From Sphingobacterium athyrii (GTDB lineage Bacteria; Bacteroidota; Bacteroidia; Sphingobacteriales; Sphingobacteriaceae), in contig NZ_QCXX01000001.1 in assembly GCF_003071065.1 (NCBI RefSeq), positions 1,360,971 to 1,424,970 on the forward strand: a stretch of DNA of 64,000 nucleotides, read 5' to 3'. Below, piece after piece: positions 18,069 through 27,426 of the stretch; position 1 is the first letter of the stretch; each line of letters starts with the position of its first letter. A program made the position numbers and the translations under genes. The notes below the pieces were generated by a model that saw only the letters and a program-made list of their open reading frames with translations, was not told the DNA's origin and made no database searches.

Positions 18069-18569
18069 ATGTCAAAATTAGAATCACCAACAGAAGTTAA
18101 AAAATCAATTCATGCGGAGCAAAAACAATTCAGCTCTAAAGACTTCCATCAAACATTTGCAAGACCAACGTACATAAAACCCTCGCACCTCATTCACAAA
18201 AACGTTGAAAATGCAGGTGTACACAATCAATTTTCAGAAGAAAGAAAGCATCCTGTTTTCTTCGTGGATCTACCCAGTAAAAATGTCAGTCTAACCATCG
18301 GCGGTCTGTTGCCGGGACAGAAGACTCACCTACACCGCCATACCTATGAAACTGTATTGTATGTCATTGAAGGCAAAGGCTGGACCAGGGTAGAAGATGA
18401 AATTGTGGAATGGGAAGCAGGCGACGCCGTTTATATCCCATCTTGGGCTTGGCATCAGCACCAGAACCGCAGTGAGAACGAACCTGCGAAATACATCGCT
18501 TGTGAAAATGCGCCACAACTGCAAAACCTGGGTGTCGCATTGCGTGAAGAAGAAGGCCGAGATTTTTAA
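18069..18569 (+). CDS. Cupin-domain protein
   Basis: 166 residues with one cupin fold at ~75-150. Motif 1 includes GQKTHLHRHTYETVLYVIEG (metal-ligand His and Glu) and motif 2 includes GDAVYIPSWAWHQHQN. Likely a metal-dependent dioxygenase, isomerase or ligand sensor. It is 21 bases upstream of the DapA-like gene and probably acts in the same pathway. Confidence 0.88.
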   Translation: MSKLESPTEVKKSIHAEQKQFSSKDFHQTFARPTYIKPSHLIHKNVENAGVHNQFSEERKHPVFFVDLPSKNVSLTIGGLLPGQKTHLHRHTYETVLYVIEGKGWTRVEDEIVEWEAGDAVYIPSWAWHQHQNRSENEPAKYIACENAPQLQNLGVALREEEGRDF

Positions 18570-18590
18570 TGTTTAAAAGCAACAGTATCT

Positions 18591-19487
18591 ATGAATCAAG
18601 TACCATTTAAAGGTGTAATCGCTTATCCGGTTACACCATTTGACAACAACGAAAACATCGACATTCCGTTATTCAAAAAACAGTTAGAACGCCTGATCAC
18701 ATCAGGCTCCCATGGGATTGCACCATTGGGAAGCACGGGGGTAATGCCTTATCTTAACGACACAGAAAAAGAAGCGTTGGCCGAAGCCACCATGCAACAG
18801 GTGGCCGGCAGAGTCCCTACATTGGTGGGTGTTTCAAATCTGACCACGGAAAGAACTGTTTACCACGCACAATTTGCCGAAAAAGCAGGCGCAACAGCGG
18901 TAATGATTATCCCGATGAGCTATTGGAAATTGACCGATGACGAAATTGTAAAACATTACGACACGGTGGCTTCCAAAATTTCGATTCCAATCATGGCTTA
19001 TAATAATCCCGCCACTGGTGGTGTTGATATGTCGCCAGCCCTGCTGAAACGCTTATTGGAAATTCCGAATGTAACGATGATAAAGGAAAGCACAGGCGAT
19101 ATTCAACGTATGCATTATTTGAGAAAAGAGCTAGGTGAAGGAGTCGCGTTTTTTAATGGTTCTAATCCGCTCGCCCTATCCGCATTTTCGGCCGGTGCTA
19201 AAGGCTGGTGTACAGCCGCACCGAACCTGATACCCGAACTTAATATTGCACTTTACGATGCCGTACAGGAAAATGATCTCGAGAAGGCGCAAAGAATATT
19301 TTACAAACAGGTCGATTTGTTGAAATTCATCGTAGCAAAAGGTCTTCCGCGTTCTATAAAGGCCGGTTTGGACATACTAGGAGTAGGTGGAGGTGGTTTT
19401 AAAAGCCCACTAAAACCACTTGGTGAAAACGAAATAGCGGAACTGGACAGAATACTTTCATCAATACAAAGTGAATTGGCTGTTTAG
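18591..19487 (+). CDS. DapA/NanA-family aldolase or lyase
   Basis: 298-residue TIM-barrel enzyme of the dihydrodipicolinate synthase superfamily. The Schiff-base Lys165 lies in VTMIKESTGD, Tyr137 in IMAYNNPATGG, and the GSTG loop at 47-50 (standard GTTG). The superfamily joins or cleaves pyruvate with aldehydes. Location beside a MocR regulator and cupin, away from lysine genes, suggests a catabolic aldolase or dehydratase rather than DapA proper. Confidence 0.88.
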   Translation: MNQVPFKGVIAYPVTPFDNNENIDIPLFKKQLERLITSGSHGIAPLGSTGVMPYLNDTEKEALAEATMQQVAGRVPTLVGVSNLTTERTVYHAQFAEKAGATAVMIIPMSYWKLTDDEIVKHYDTVASKISIPIMAYNNPATGGVDMSPALLKRLLEIPNVTMIKESTGDIQRMHYLRKELGEGVAFFNGSNPLALSAFSAGAKGWCTAAPNLIPELNIALYDAVQENDLEKAQRIFYKQVDLLKFIVAKGLPRSIKAGLDILGVGGGGFKSPLKPLGENEIAELDRILSSIQSELAV

Positions 19488-19496
19488 AATCAATAC

Positions 19497-19529
19497 CAAA
19501 GCCCAAAGCAAGATAAGCTTCGGGCTTTG
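19497..19529 (+). terminator. Hairpin after the DapA-like gene
   Basis: A 13-bp stem with one mismatch (CAAAGCCCAAAGC, 19497-19509, with GCTTCGGGCTTTG, 19517-19529) and a 7-base loop. No T-run follows, so some transcripts may continue into the ferredoxin gene. Confidence 0.55.
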
Positions 19530-19574
19530 CGCATAAATGTTTCAGCAATAATTTAAAATAAATCCAAAAAACAT

Positions 19575-19904
19575 ATGAACATGAAAGAAAAAAATCCCCC
19601 CACCGAGGCAGAGAAATTGGACTCTGTGCAAGTGACATTGACATTGAACGGCAATACAAAGCATATCCAATGGAACAAACAGATGCCTCTGCTCGATGCG
19701 ATACTCAATGCTGGAATTGACGTTCCGTACTCCTGTTGCAGGGGCAACTGCGGCACTTGTGTATGCAAATTAGAGGAAGGAGAAGTAAGGTTAAGAAGGA
19801 ATTTTGTACTGTCAGAGATTCACCTCCGGCAAGGTTTAATTTTAGCTTGTGTTTCTGCTCCGATAAGTAAAAGCATAAAGATAAACTATGATCAATTGTA
19901 TTAA
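19575..19904 (+). CDS. Plant-type [2Fe-2S] ferredoxin
   Basis: 109-residue electron carrier. The cluster ligands are Cys54, Cys59, Cys62 (CCRGNCGTC) and Cys92 (LACVSAP), spaced as in plant-type ferredoxins and oxygenase reductase domains. No flavin or NAD domain is attached, so a separate reductase is needed. It follows the DapA-like gene after a hairpin and could feed an oxygenase of the same pathway. Confidence 0.88.
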   Translation: MNMKEKNPPTEAEKLDSVQVTLTLNGNTKHIQWNKQMPLLDAILNAGIDVPYSCCRGNCGTCVCKLEEGEVRLRRNFVLSEIHLRQGLILACVSAPISKSIKINYDQLY

Positions 19905-20113
19905 TTTACCAAACAGAAAAATATGCTTTGCTCTTTTTAAGAAAAGAAAAAGTATATTATTTTTTTGCCGATCCGTTAGCGCTTTCACCGATAAAAACAA
20001 GCACTTCACCTAAATAACATCAGGACGAGTTCTAAAAATTATTTAAGTTAGATGCTGAACATAAAATTACAGCAACAGCATTTAAGCACCCTAACTTTGA
20101 AAATGGAATCCCG

Positions 20114-21058
20114 ATGAAAAAACATTTTAGTATAGCATATTCTTGCGATAAGTCCGCATATCAACGTGTTAAAGAAAGAATACATATAAAAGCAATTTTG
20201 TCATTACTTTTTTTAGTATTTGCGACCAATATAATAGCTCAAACTACGGAATACGCAACAAAAGATATAAAATTTAAAAGTAAAGGGATAGAGTTGGCAG
20301 GAACTATTTTTAGCGCTCCAAATTCAAAAATCGGAATTGTATTGGTGCATGGATCCGGACAGGAGCTCAGATTGAATGCATTTGCAACTTTCTTGGCTAA
20401 AAATGGAATATCTGTATTAGCTTATGATAAGCGAGGAGTTGGTAAATCCGGGGGGGAATATGCGGGTCCGGAAGTGGGCACAAATAATATTGACTCAGCA
20501 AACCTCGATCTCCTGGCGGAGGATGCTAAGGAAGCAGTTTTAACACTCAAAAATTATTTCGGACATCAATTAACACATACTGGTCTCTTGGGGTTCAGCC
20601 AAGCCGGATGGATTATTCCTTTGGCATCAAATAAGTCAAAAGAAGTGGATTTTACGGTCATATTTAGTGGGGCAGTGGTTCCAACCAGAGAACAGCTCCG
20701 TTTTCAGTTTTTTACTGAAGGAAAGGCAGATTTCTGGACGAATCATACCGAGAAAGAGGTAAGGACGCATATTCTAAATGCCCCAGATAAATATAAATTT
20801 ATTACAACAGACCCTCAGCTGGCCCTTAGCAAAACAACGGCACCGGGGCTCTGGCTTTTTGGCGGACAAGATGTGCAAGTTCCTGTCGGCTTATCTATAG
20901 ATCATCTTAATTTACTTAAAATTGAAGGAAAACCGTTTGAATATTGTCTATTTCCTGAAATGGGGCACTTTCTAACATCTTCAGATTCTTCAGCTCCAAT
21001 TAAAATAGCGATAAATTGGATTAAAAATCAAAGTCAAAAATTTAAAAATCGTTTATGA
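20114..21058 (+). CDS. Exported alpha/beta hydrolase
   Basis: 314 residues. A signal or anchor (AILSLLFLVFATNIIAQ, ~31-47) follows a basic N-terminus, so export is likely. The hydrolase fold shows the oxyanion motif VLVHGSGQE, the nucleophile elbow GLLGFSQAGW (Ser in GFSQAG) and the C-terminal catalytic His of EMGHF. Related proteins are annotated as dienelactone hydrolases or acyl esterases. The true start could be Met1 or a nearer internal codon. Confidence 0.82.
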   Translation: MKKHFSIAYSCDKSAYQRVKERIHIKAILSLLFLVFATNIIAQTTEYATKDIKFKSKGIELAGTIFSAPNSKIGIVLVHGSGQELRLNAFATFLAKNGISVLAYDKRGVGKSGGEYAGPEVGTNNIDSANLDLLAEDAKEAVLTLKNYFGHQLTHTGLLGFSQAGWIIPLASNKSKEVDFTVIFSGAVVPTREQLRFQFFTEGKADFWTNHTEKEVRTHILNAPDKYKFITTDPQLALSKTTAPGLWLFGGQDVQVPVGLSIDHLNLLKIEGKPFEYCLFPEMGHFLTSSDSSAPIKIAINWIKNQSQKFKNRL

Positions 21059-21169
21059 CTATGCTGGCAATCGGCAGTTCACTACAAGCAACCAAACATC
21101 AATACAGTATATATCCCGAAATAAGTTTGCCATGACCTATTTTCTCTATGAATTGCGTATCTGTAGGGC

Positions 21170-21289
21170 ATGTTTAGAGTTTATTTCATTCCTGAAAAAG
21201 TCAACAACAAATGGAAAGATGCAAAATCTGAGGATAAGGCGATTTACAATTTTACAAGAAAATTCACTTTTTTAAATTTGACCGCGTAA
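21170..21289 (+). CDS. Possible 39-residue protein or remnant
   Basis: An ATG frame with ordinary composition (MFRVYFIPEKVNNKWKDAKS...) ends just before the DKNYY gene. It is unrelated to known families and may be a small protein or a decayed fragment. Confidence 0.25.
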   Translation: MFRVYFIPEKVNNKWKDAKSEDKAIYNFTRKFTFLNLTA

Positions 21290-21344
21290 ATTTATATACA
21301 TGCGCGCTATAAAGGATATATCACAACTTCGCCCTGGTATAAAA

Positions 21345-22394
21345 ATGAAAAAATATACTTTTTTTCTGGCTTGTGTTTTACTCAGTTTTTGTATCTCTTG
21401 CCGGGATATCGGTAAACTGGTCAATAAACAAAAATCGAGCTCTTATTTTATAGATTCAAAAGGACAAATTGTTTATTGTCAGAATGGGAATTGGTTTAGT
21501 CTGGGTGTATCGCAAATGCAGGCCGATGCGGAATCTTTTGAGGTATTGGCAGAGGATATTGCAAAGGACAAAAACGCGGTATACTTTCGTGGGATGACCC
21601 AAAAGCTGGTGGACAGGAATTCCTTCTATGTCGATAATCAGATTCCTAAAGATCGTTTTCACGTCTATTATATTGATCAAGTCTTGGGCTTTAATATCAT
21701 CGATGGAGCGGACCCAAAGACGTATGAACTCATAAAAAATCACACGAACTGGGCTCGGGACAAAGATCATTATTTCTACGCGGATGACATGATACATGTT
21801 GATCGACAAACTTTCAGCTTCGTCAATGACTATTTTCTAAAAGATAAAGATTCCGTGTATGTTTCTCCAAATATCGGAGACTTTAAGTCGGTTGTAGCTA
21901 ATCCGGGAAATGTCGAAGCCATCAACAAGTACTACATGAGAATCGGGAATACAATTTATTACCCTCCTTTTGAACAGGGTTCGGCTAGTATAGCAAAATC
22001 ATTTAATAGCATACAGACGATTCGGGTACTTGATCTAGATGTTATTTGCGTAAACAATAAAACCATATTAATCCGCGGTAAAAATTTTAAATATGATCAC
22101 GTCGATGTTCCCTCCTTTCAGCTATTTACTGTTGATGAAAAAACTGATTTTTATGCAGGTAACCCTTATTCAAAGGACAAGAACAATGTATACTTTAATC
22201 AGGAGGTAGTTCCGGGCGCTGACGTGAAGACATTTATCCTCATTGGCGATGATTTTGGAAAAGATGCGAAAAATGTCTACTATCAAAAACAGCTACTCAA
22301 AGACGTAGATGCGCCAAGTTTTAAAAAAAACGGAGACTTTTATAAAGACAAACGCGGAAATAAATTCAGTGCATTAACAGGAAATAAAGTATAA
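21345..22394 (+). CDS. DKNYY-family lipoprotein
   Basis: 349 residues with a lipoprotein signal (MKKYTFFLACVLLSFCISCR; Cys ~19). The body repeats the DKNYY motif: KDKNAVYF, KDKDSVYV, KDKNNVYF, KDAKNVYY and DKRGNKF, about 20-40 residues apart. The function of DKNYY proteins is unknown; they are usually envelope-associated. The ATG at 21345 starts the signal directly; an earlier in-frame ATG at 21300 would add 15 residues. Confidence 0.85.
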   Translation: MKKYTFFLACVLLSFCISCRDIGKLVNKQKSSSYFIDSKGQIVYCQNGNWFSLGVSQMQADAESFEVLAEDIAKDKNAVYFRGMTQKLVDRNSFYVDNQIPKDRFHVYYIDQVLGFNIIDGADPKTYELIKNHTNWARDKDHYFYADDMIHVDRQTFSFVNDYFLKDKDSVYVSPNIGDFKSVVANPGNVEAINKYYMRIGNTIYYPPFEQGSASIAKSFNSIQTIRVLDLDVICVNNKTILIRGKNFKYDHVDVPSFQLFTVDEKTDFYAGNPYSKDKNNVYFNQEVVPGADVKTFILIGDDFGKDAKNVYYQKQLLKDVDAPSFKKNGDFYKDKRGNKFSALTGNKV

Positions 22395-22544
22395 GCTATT
22401 GGTTTTCGTCTCTAACCAGATCCGTTCGACATACTCATCAAATGAGGTCGAATGTTATAAATCAAAACTACTAGAATTATCCCTATTTACAGGTGTAGAT
22501 TTTGGTCCAATAGGTGGAATAAATGGTATCTGACCCCACCGCTC

Positions 22545-23099
22545 CTATTGAGGAAGAAACGGATTGTCTTTCCGCTCATGTTTCACCCAGATCAGTTTCG
22601 AAGTATTGTAGCCAATCTCCTGCGCAATTTTCAGGTAATTTGTTTTTACATCTTCGGGAATGGTTTTGTCTCTTGATAAGATCCATAGGTAATTTAAATC
22701 CTTTCCCGCAACTAAAGCATAGCGATAGTTCGTATCCAGAGCAACGACATTATAACCTGAATAGAAGGGACCAAAAAAACTAACTTTCAGAGCTGCTTCG
22801 CTTTGATTGCCTCTGAATTTGGCCAGTCCATCCGCTTTTACCCACTCTTTTTTGACCGTATTATATCCGCTATTCAATACCACAACATTACCATCGGTAT
22901 TTAAACTATATTGGGCTGAAACATTATTGAGATCTTTTTCAAAACGTGAGTCCAATCGTGCGATCTCATACCATGCACCAAGATAACGATTCAGGTCAAA
23001 TTTCTTGACAGGGTGAGCATTGGGCGGAATAGAAGAACATGCAGCCACAATCACCAAGGTAAAACCAATCATTATAATGGTTATCCACCATTTATGCAT
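22545..23099 (-). CDS. Bacterial lipocalin (Blc-like) lipoprotein
   Basis: 184 residues. A lipoprotein signal ends at VAACSS. The lipocalin motif 1 (YLGAWYEIARLDSRFEKDL) and the closing TIPEDVKTNYLKIAQEIGY are those of Blc. It binds hydrophobic molecules at the outer membrane. It overlaps the end of the lycopene cyclase gene by 8 bases and closes the carotenoid operon, so handling a carotenoid or lipid is a reasonable inference. Confidence 0.9.
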   Translation of the reverse strand: MHKWWITIIMIGFTLVIVAACSSIPPNAHPVKKFDLNRYLGAWYEIARLDSRFEKDLNNVSAQYSLNTDGNVVVLNSGYNTVKKEWVKADGLAKFRGNQSEAALKVSFFGPFYSGYNVVALDTNYRYALVAGKDLNYLWILSRDKTIPEDVKTNYLKIAQEIGYNTSKLIWVKHERKDNPFLPQ

Positions 23100-23793
23100 T
23101 TTGAACATGAGCGTTGTTTTGAAATTTTTTAAAGAAATAAAGAACCAATAAAAACTGTGTGTATCCATATACCGCATCCTCAATAGGTATGGTAAACACC
23201 CGAAAGCCTATAAAATCGGCTGGATTATAATTGACGATAGGCGATTCTAATCCAGTTCCAGTAAGAATGCCATTAACAGGTAAAAATCCCAGCATAAGAA
23301 CTGTAAAGACTAATGAGGCCTGACTAATCCATTGTACCCGGAGGACAAAATGGAAAACCAACAACGTCAATATCGTAACCAGGGCGGTGACTAATGTATA
23401 TATGCGATCGCTGTACCGAAGTGCTACAACGGCACAAACGATAATGCTTACAAAAACCACAATATTATTGAACGCACTAAGCGCTTTCAAATCGAAAAAT
23501 TTATCGATACAGAAATAAGTAAATATGCAGGAAAAAGGAATAAAGATAAAAAACAACCATTCTTCCAAAGGTAATCCTGCAATAACTAATCCCACTGTAT
23601 ACCGAGTATCGAACCACCATACACCACGATGGGTAAACCACACGTCCCAAGCAATAAAAAAAACCGCAACAATTATTGATGCTTTAAAAAAAGGGATAAA
23701 CGCTCGATCGAATCGGATTCGCCTATCGAATGAAGCTATAAAGCAGATAAATACCGTAAAAAATAGGATCAGGGCGTAGGTATACTGTATCAT
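23092..23793 (-). CDS. crtY: Lycopene cyclase, CrtYcd/CarR-like membrane type
   Basis: 233-residue membrane protein with about seven hydrophobic segments and two tandem cyclase-type halves. The first half has VWFTHRGVWWFDTRYTVG and LPLEEWLFF (conserved acidic PxEE motif); the second has GFRVFTIPIEDAVYGY. This heterodimer-derived fused type converts lycopene ends to beta rings. Its ATG overlaps the crtZ stop as TAATG. Flanking crtZ and crtB support the assignment. Confidence 0.9.
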   Translation of the reverse strand: MIQYTYALILFFTVFICFIASFDRRIRFDRAFIPFFKASIIVAVFFIAWDVWFTHRGVWWFDTRYTVGLVIAGLPLEEWLFFIFIPFSCIFTYFCIDKFFDLKALSAFNNIVVFVSIIVCAVVALRYSDRIYTLVTALVTILTLLVFHFVLRVQWISQASLVFTVLMLGFLPVNGILTGTGLESPIVNYNPADFIGFRVFTIPIEDAVYGYTQFLLVLYFFKKFQNNAHVQNA

Positions 23794-24257
23794 TATTTTT
23801 CTTTTTCACTATACATGTTAAAATATTTGATTGGCACATATAAAAAACCAAAACATTCGCCTTCTTCCTTTCCAAGATGCTTGTGGTGCTGTTTATGTGC
23901 TCGTCTGAGCGCCAGGAAATACCGATTTTTTGTTTTGCTCAAAAATTTGAAACGTTGATGTATAAAAATATCATGCACAAAGAAATAAGCCATACCATAT
24001 AACATAATCCCCAGGCCAATGTAAAATAGATAATTATAATTCTCTAATGAGCCATAATACATTAACGCAATTGTGGGAAGAGCGAATATCACAAAGAAAT
24101 AATCATTCTTTTCTAAAAACCCATTATTGCTATGATCATGATGATCTCTATGCAGTATCCAAAGAAAGCCATGCATAATATATTTATGAATCAACCAAGT
24201 AGCCCCCTCCATGGAAATAAAAACGATTATTACGATTAAAATATTCATGATACCCAT
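23793..24257 (-). CDS. crtZ: Beta-carotene hydroxylase
   Basis: 154-residue membrane diiron hydroxylase. Its histidine clusters are HKYIMHG, HRDHHDH, HDIFIHQR and RRAHKQHHKH, as in CrtZ. It hydroxylates beta-carotene to zeaxanthin. An internal ATG at 24248 is also possible. It lies 10 bases after crtB and overlaps the cyclase start by one base. Confidence 0.93.
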   Translation of the reverse strand: MGIMNILIVIIVFISMEGATWLIHKYIMHGFLWILHRDHHDHSNNGFLEKNDYFFVIFALPTIALMYYGSLENYNYLFYIGLGIMLYGMAYFFVHDIFIHQRFKFLSKTKNRYFLALRRAHKQHHKHLGKEEGECFGFLYVPIKYFNMYSEKEK

Positions 24258-24267
24258 TGTTTGATAT

Positions 24268-25104
24268 TTATAAAAATGCTGCTTTGTAGCGCAAATAACT
24301 TTTAAATGCGACGTAAGCTTTTTCTGTATTGGCTATCCTGATCCTATTTTCCAAAATATCTTTAGAAGATTTCTTCCTGATTTTTGCAAAAAGAGAAAGG
24401 TAATACTTATAGGCCAGATAAACACCAAATCGGGCTGATTTAGGCAGTTTTTTTATACCCAAAAATGCCTCTTTAAATTCTTGATGGATTTCGTCTTCGA
24501 TTTGGCCTTTTAGCTTATTATCGAACACTTCCATATTCAGATTGGGAAAGTAAGTGCGCCCGAGAATATGATAATCTTCTTTCAGATCACGTAAAAAATT
24601 AATCTTTTGAAATGCAGAACCAAGTTTCATGGCATAAGGCTTTAGCTCTTCATAACGTTGTCTATTACCCTCTGTAAATACCTGTAAGCACATCAATCCG
24701 ACGACCTCTGCGGAACCATATATGTATTCATTGTATAACGCTGAATTATAATCCAACTTTTTCAGGTCCATTGACATACTGTGGAGGAATTGATTAATGA
24801 GATCACGGTCAATGGCATATTTATGAACAGTTTCCTGAAATGACTGTAATATGGGGTTCAAAGAAATTCTTTCTTCCAATGCACAATCTGTTTCCAGATG
24901 CAAGCGACTTAAAAGTCGTTTTCTATCGTAGCCTTGAAAACTGTCGACTATTTCATCGGCCAATCTCACGTAACCATAGATCGCATAAATACTGTTGCGA
25001 ATATTAGGTTTCAGGGCCAAAATGCCTAGCGAAAAGCTTGTACTATATTTTTCGGTTGTCTTTCTGCTTACCTCATAAGCAAGTTCATCAAACAGCTTTT
25101 TCAT
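24268..25104 (-). CDS. crtB: Phytoene synthase
   Basis: 278-residue squalene/phytoene synthase joining two GGPP into phytoene. The first Asp-rich motif is RLADEIVDSF (~47-56). The region from VVGLMCLQVF to AFQKINFLRDLKEDYHILGR carries the second. Length is typical. It starts 4 bases after the crtI stop. Confidence 0.94.
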   Translation of the reverse strand: MKKLFDELAYEVSRKTTEKYSTSFSLGILALKPNIRNSIYAIYGYVRLADEIVDSFQGYDRKRLLSRLHLETDCALEERISLNPILQSFQETVHKYAIDRDLINQFLHSMSMDLKKLDYNSALYNEYIYGSAEVVGLMCLQVFTEGNRQRYEELKPYAMKLGSAFQKINFLRDLKEDYHILGRTYFPNLNMEVFDNKLKGQIEDEIHQEFKEAFLGIKKLPKSARFGVYLAYKYYLSLFAKIRKKSSKDILENRIRIANTEKAYVAFKSYLRYKAAFL

Positions 25105-25108
25105 GGTT

Positions 25109-26581
25109 TTATAGATTTAGATCAATGACTTCTTTAGCAACTATTTTTCCAGAGATAATGGATGGTGGTACCCCAGGACCGGGAATGGTCAATTGTCCTG
25201 TATAAAATAGATTATGGATTTTTTGATTTTTAATTTTCGGTTTCCAAACAGCAGTTTGCCTTAATGTATTTGCCAGGCCATATGCATTGCCCCCATACGC
25301 ATTATAATCGTTAACAAAGTCCCTTACACAATAACTTCGCTTATATACGATCTGTTCATAGAGGTTGCCTGCTCCGGTATGCCGTTCAAGACGCTTAAGC
25401 ATTTTTAATAAGTATTCTTCCCGTGTTTTATCATCATCATTAATACCTGTTGCTACCGGCATCAACAAAAAGAGGTTCTCCTGATTTTCTGGCGCGACAT
25501 GCGTATCCGTTTTTGACGGACAACACACATAGAACAATGGCTTTTCTGGCCACTTTTTATCACCATATATACTCGCTATATGTTCATCCAGATCAGGTTC
25601 AAAGAAAAGTGTATGGTGGGTTAAGTTGGGGATAGTTGATTTCATACCCAAGTAGTAAATAAGACAAGAGGGTGCAAATGTTCTATTTTTCCAATACGAA
25701 TCAGTATAGTTTTTTAAATCTTCAGGCAGCAGTGTTTCTATATGGTGATAATCGGCCGAAGCAACAACGAAATCAAACGCTATTTTTTTGCCATCAATAA
25801 TGAGTGAAGTAATGGTTTTATTTTTAATTTCCAGCGCTTCCACATTGTGGTTAAAATGGAAGGTAGCTCCCTGTATTTGCGCTACCTTCTGCATAGCTAA
25901 TACCAACTGATAAAAACCTCCTTTAGGGTAATGTGTGCCTAGCGCATATCCCCCATAATTCATTAAACTATATAGCGCTGGAATTTCTTTTGGTGAAGCG
26001 CCCAAAAAAATCACAGGGAACTCCATCAAAGTGCGTAATCGTTTATCTAAAAAATATCTGGCCACATAGGATCTGAAATTGGAAAGCAAATCTAGTTTAA
26101 GAGCACTAAACGCAATTTTGGGCGAAAGAAACTCTCCCCAACTATGACAGGGCTTGTTGACAAAATCACGCATTCCGACTTCATATTTAAATTTCGCGGA
26201 CTGCATAAATTTATCCAGCTTGGAAGCAGCTCCGGGTTCAATGCTTTCAAATAGCAGTTTTAAGTCTTCATAAGATTCGGGGATACTGAGATTCGCAGAA
26301 TCAAATACCATCTCAAACTGTGGATTGAGTGATACAAGATCAAAAAAATCCGAAGTACTGCAACCGAAGTCTGAAAAGAACGATTCAATAATATCTGGCA
26401 TCCAGTACCAACTGGGGCCCATGTCGAAACGAAAGCCTTCGGGAGTCGAAAACTGTCTGGCACGGCCCCCGGCCTGTTCATGCTTTTCAAAGACATGAAC
26501 CTCATACCCTGCTTTGGATAAATAGGCCGCGGCAGAAAGCCCAGAAAAACCAGCACCAATTACAGCTATCTTTTTTTTCAT
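25109..26581 (-). CDS. crtI: Phytoene desaturase
   Basis: 490-residue FAD enzyme converting phytoene to lycopene. The N-terminal dinucleotide motif is VIGAGFSGLSAAAYLSKAGY, followed by HEQAGGRARQF. The C-terminal FAD segment is LFYTGQLTIPGPGVPPSII, the bacterial phytoene dehydrogenase signature. It follows the marR gene by 21 bases and begins the enzyme part of the operon. Confidence 0.95.
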   Translation of the reverse strand: MKKKIAVIGAGFSGLSAAAYLSKAGYEVHVFEKHEQAGGRARQFSTPEGFRFDMGPSWYWMPDIIESFFSDFGCSTSDFFDLVSLNPQFEMVFDSANLSIPESYEDLKLLFESIEPGAASKLDKFMQSAKFKYEVGMRDFVNKPCHSWGEFLSPKIAFSALKLDLLSNFRSYVARYFLDKRLRTLMEFPVIFLGASPKEIPALYSLMNYGGYALGTHYPKGGFYQLVLAMQKVAQIQGATFHFNHNVEALEIKNKTITSLIIDGKKIAFDFVVASADYHHIETLLPEDLKNYTDSYWKNRTFAPSCLIYYLGMKSTIPNLTHHTLFFEPDLDEHIASIYGDKKWPEKPLFYVCCPSKTDTHVAPENQENLFLLMPVATGINDDDKTREEYLLKMLKRLERHTGAGNLYEQIVYKRSYCVRDFVNDYNAYGGNAYGLANTLRQTAVWKPKIKNQKIHNLFYTGQLTIPGPGVPPSIISGKIVAKEVIDLNL

Positions 26582-26602
26582 TTTCTTTGTATCTCTCTTC
26601 TT

Positions 26603-27244
26603 TTATTTTAGTTCATCCAGCAATCTGTCCGGTGCAATATTCTTTTCATAAATAGCTTGATGAAAATCACTTAATTTATTGAGTAATCGTATCAATTCCA
26701 TTTTCTCGAGATGAGTTAAATCACCTGAAACAATTTGAGTCGCATGACGTATATTTTGCATTTGCCCCTCTAATACTTGCAGTCCCTTTTCTGTAATATT
26801 AATTAGCTTACTACGCCTATCCTGTTGCGAATCTTTTTGAGCTATCCATCCCTGCTTGATCAATCGGTTAACAATTGCTATACCGACTGGTTTCTCATGG
26901 ATATTTCTTTTGATCAATTCCATTTTCGTCATCTCTCCAAATGATTTTAAGGTGATCAGGTAAATAAATTCCTCCTGCGTTGAAAAATCAGAGCCCCAAA
27001 TAGCAGCTTTCGAATAATTCTTTGCGAATCTATTCATATGTACAATTAAAGTACTAATAACACTTTCTGGGCTACGTCCTTTTTCCTTACCCTCCCAAGT
27101 GGGCTCCACAACAGGCTGTACAGCCTGTTGTGCAATCCAAGCCTTAAATCCTTCCACTTGATTGCTGTACATATTTATTGTCGAATTCTCTTCTTCAAAT
27201 TTTTCTATCAGCACTAAGACCTCTTTTAAAAGTTGATATTTCAT
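26603..27244 (-). CDS. MarR-family regulator of the carotenoid operon
   Basis: 213 residues; the winged helix lies at ~90-170 (TKMELIKRNIHEKPVGIAIV, NRLIKQGWIAQKDSQQDRRS). The N-terminal ~75 residues are an extra segment compared with classic 140-residue MarR proteins. Being first in the crt operon, it probably controls pigment synthesis and its own expression. The ligand is unknown. Confidence 0.88.
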   Translation of the reverse strand: MKYQLLKEVLVLIEKFEEENSTINMYSNQVEGFKAWIAQQAVQPVVEPTWEGKEKGRSPESVISTLIVHMNRFAKNYSKAAIWGSDFSTQEEFIYLITLKSFGEMTKMELIKRNIHEKPVGIAIVNRLIKQGWIAQKDSQQDRRSKLINITEKGLQVLEGQMQNIRHATQIVSGDLTHLEKMELIRLLNKLSDFHQAIYEKNIAPDRLLDELK

Positions 27245-27305
27245 ACTCTTCGAATTAGAACATAAATATACTTATTTTAGTTTTAAAATTTTTAAAAAAC
27301 ACATA

Positions 27306-27327
27306 AATAGTATAAAAACATACTAAT
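27306..27327. promoter_or_regulatory. Inverted repeat upstream of marR-crt
   Basis: AATAGTAT (27306-27313) faces ATACTAAT (27320-27327) with one mismatch and a 6-base spacer, about 60 bases before the marR start. Size and symmetry fit a MarR-type operator, but the region is AT-rich and chance is possible. Confidence 0.4.
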
Positions 27328-27370
27328 TAGCGATAGTTTGTTTGATAAAAATGGTCTGAGCGGGACGTTT

Positions 27371-27415
27371 CTAAAATAAAAAAGCAGGATCTATGTCCTG
27401 CTTCTTTATTTTAGA
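27371..27415. terminator. Bidirectional terminator hairpin
   Basis: AAGCAGGA (27382-27389) pairs with TCCTGCTT (27396-27403) around a 6-base loop. Flanking A-rich and T-rich tracts extend the stem, so it works on either strand. On the minus strand it begins about 12 bases after the stop of the frameshifted small gene at 27427. Confidence 0.8.
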
Positions 27416-27426
27416 AATGTTCTATA

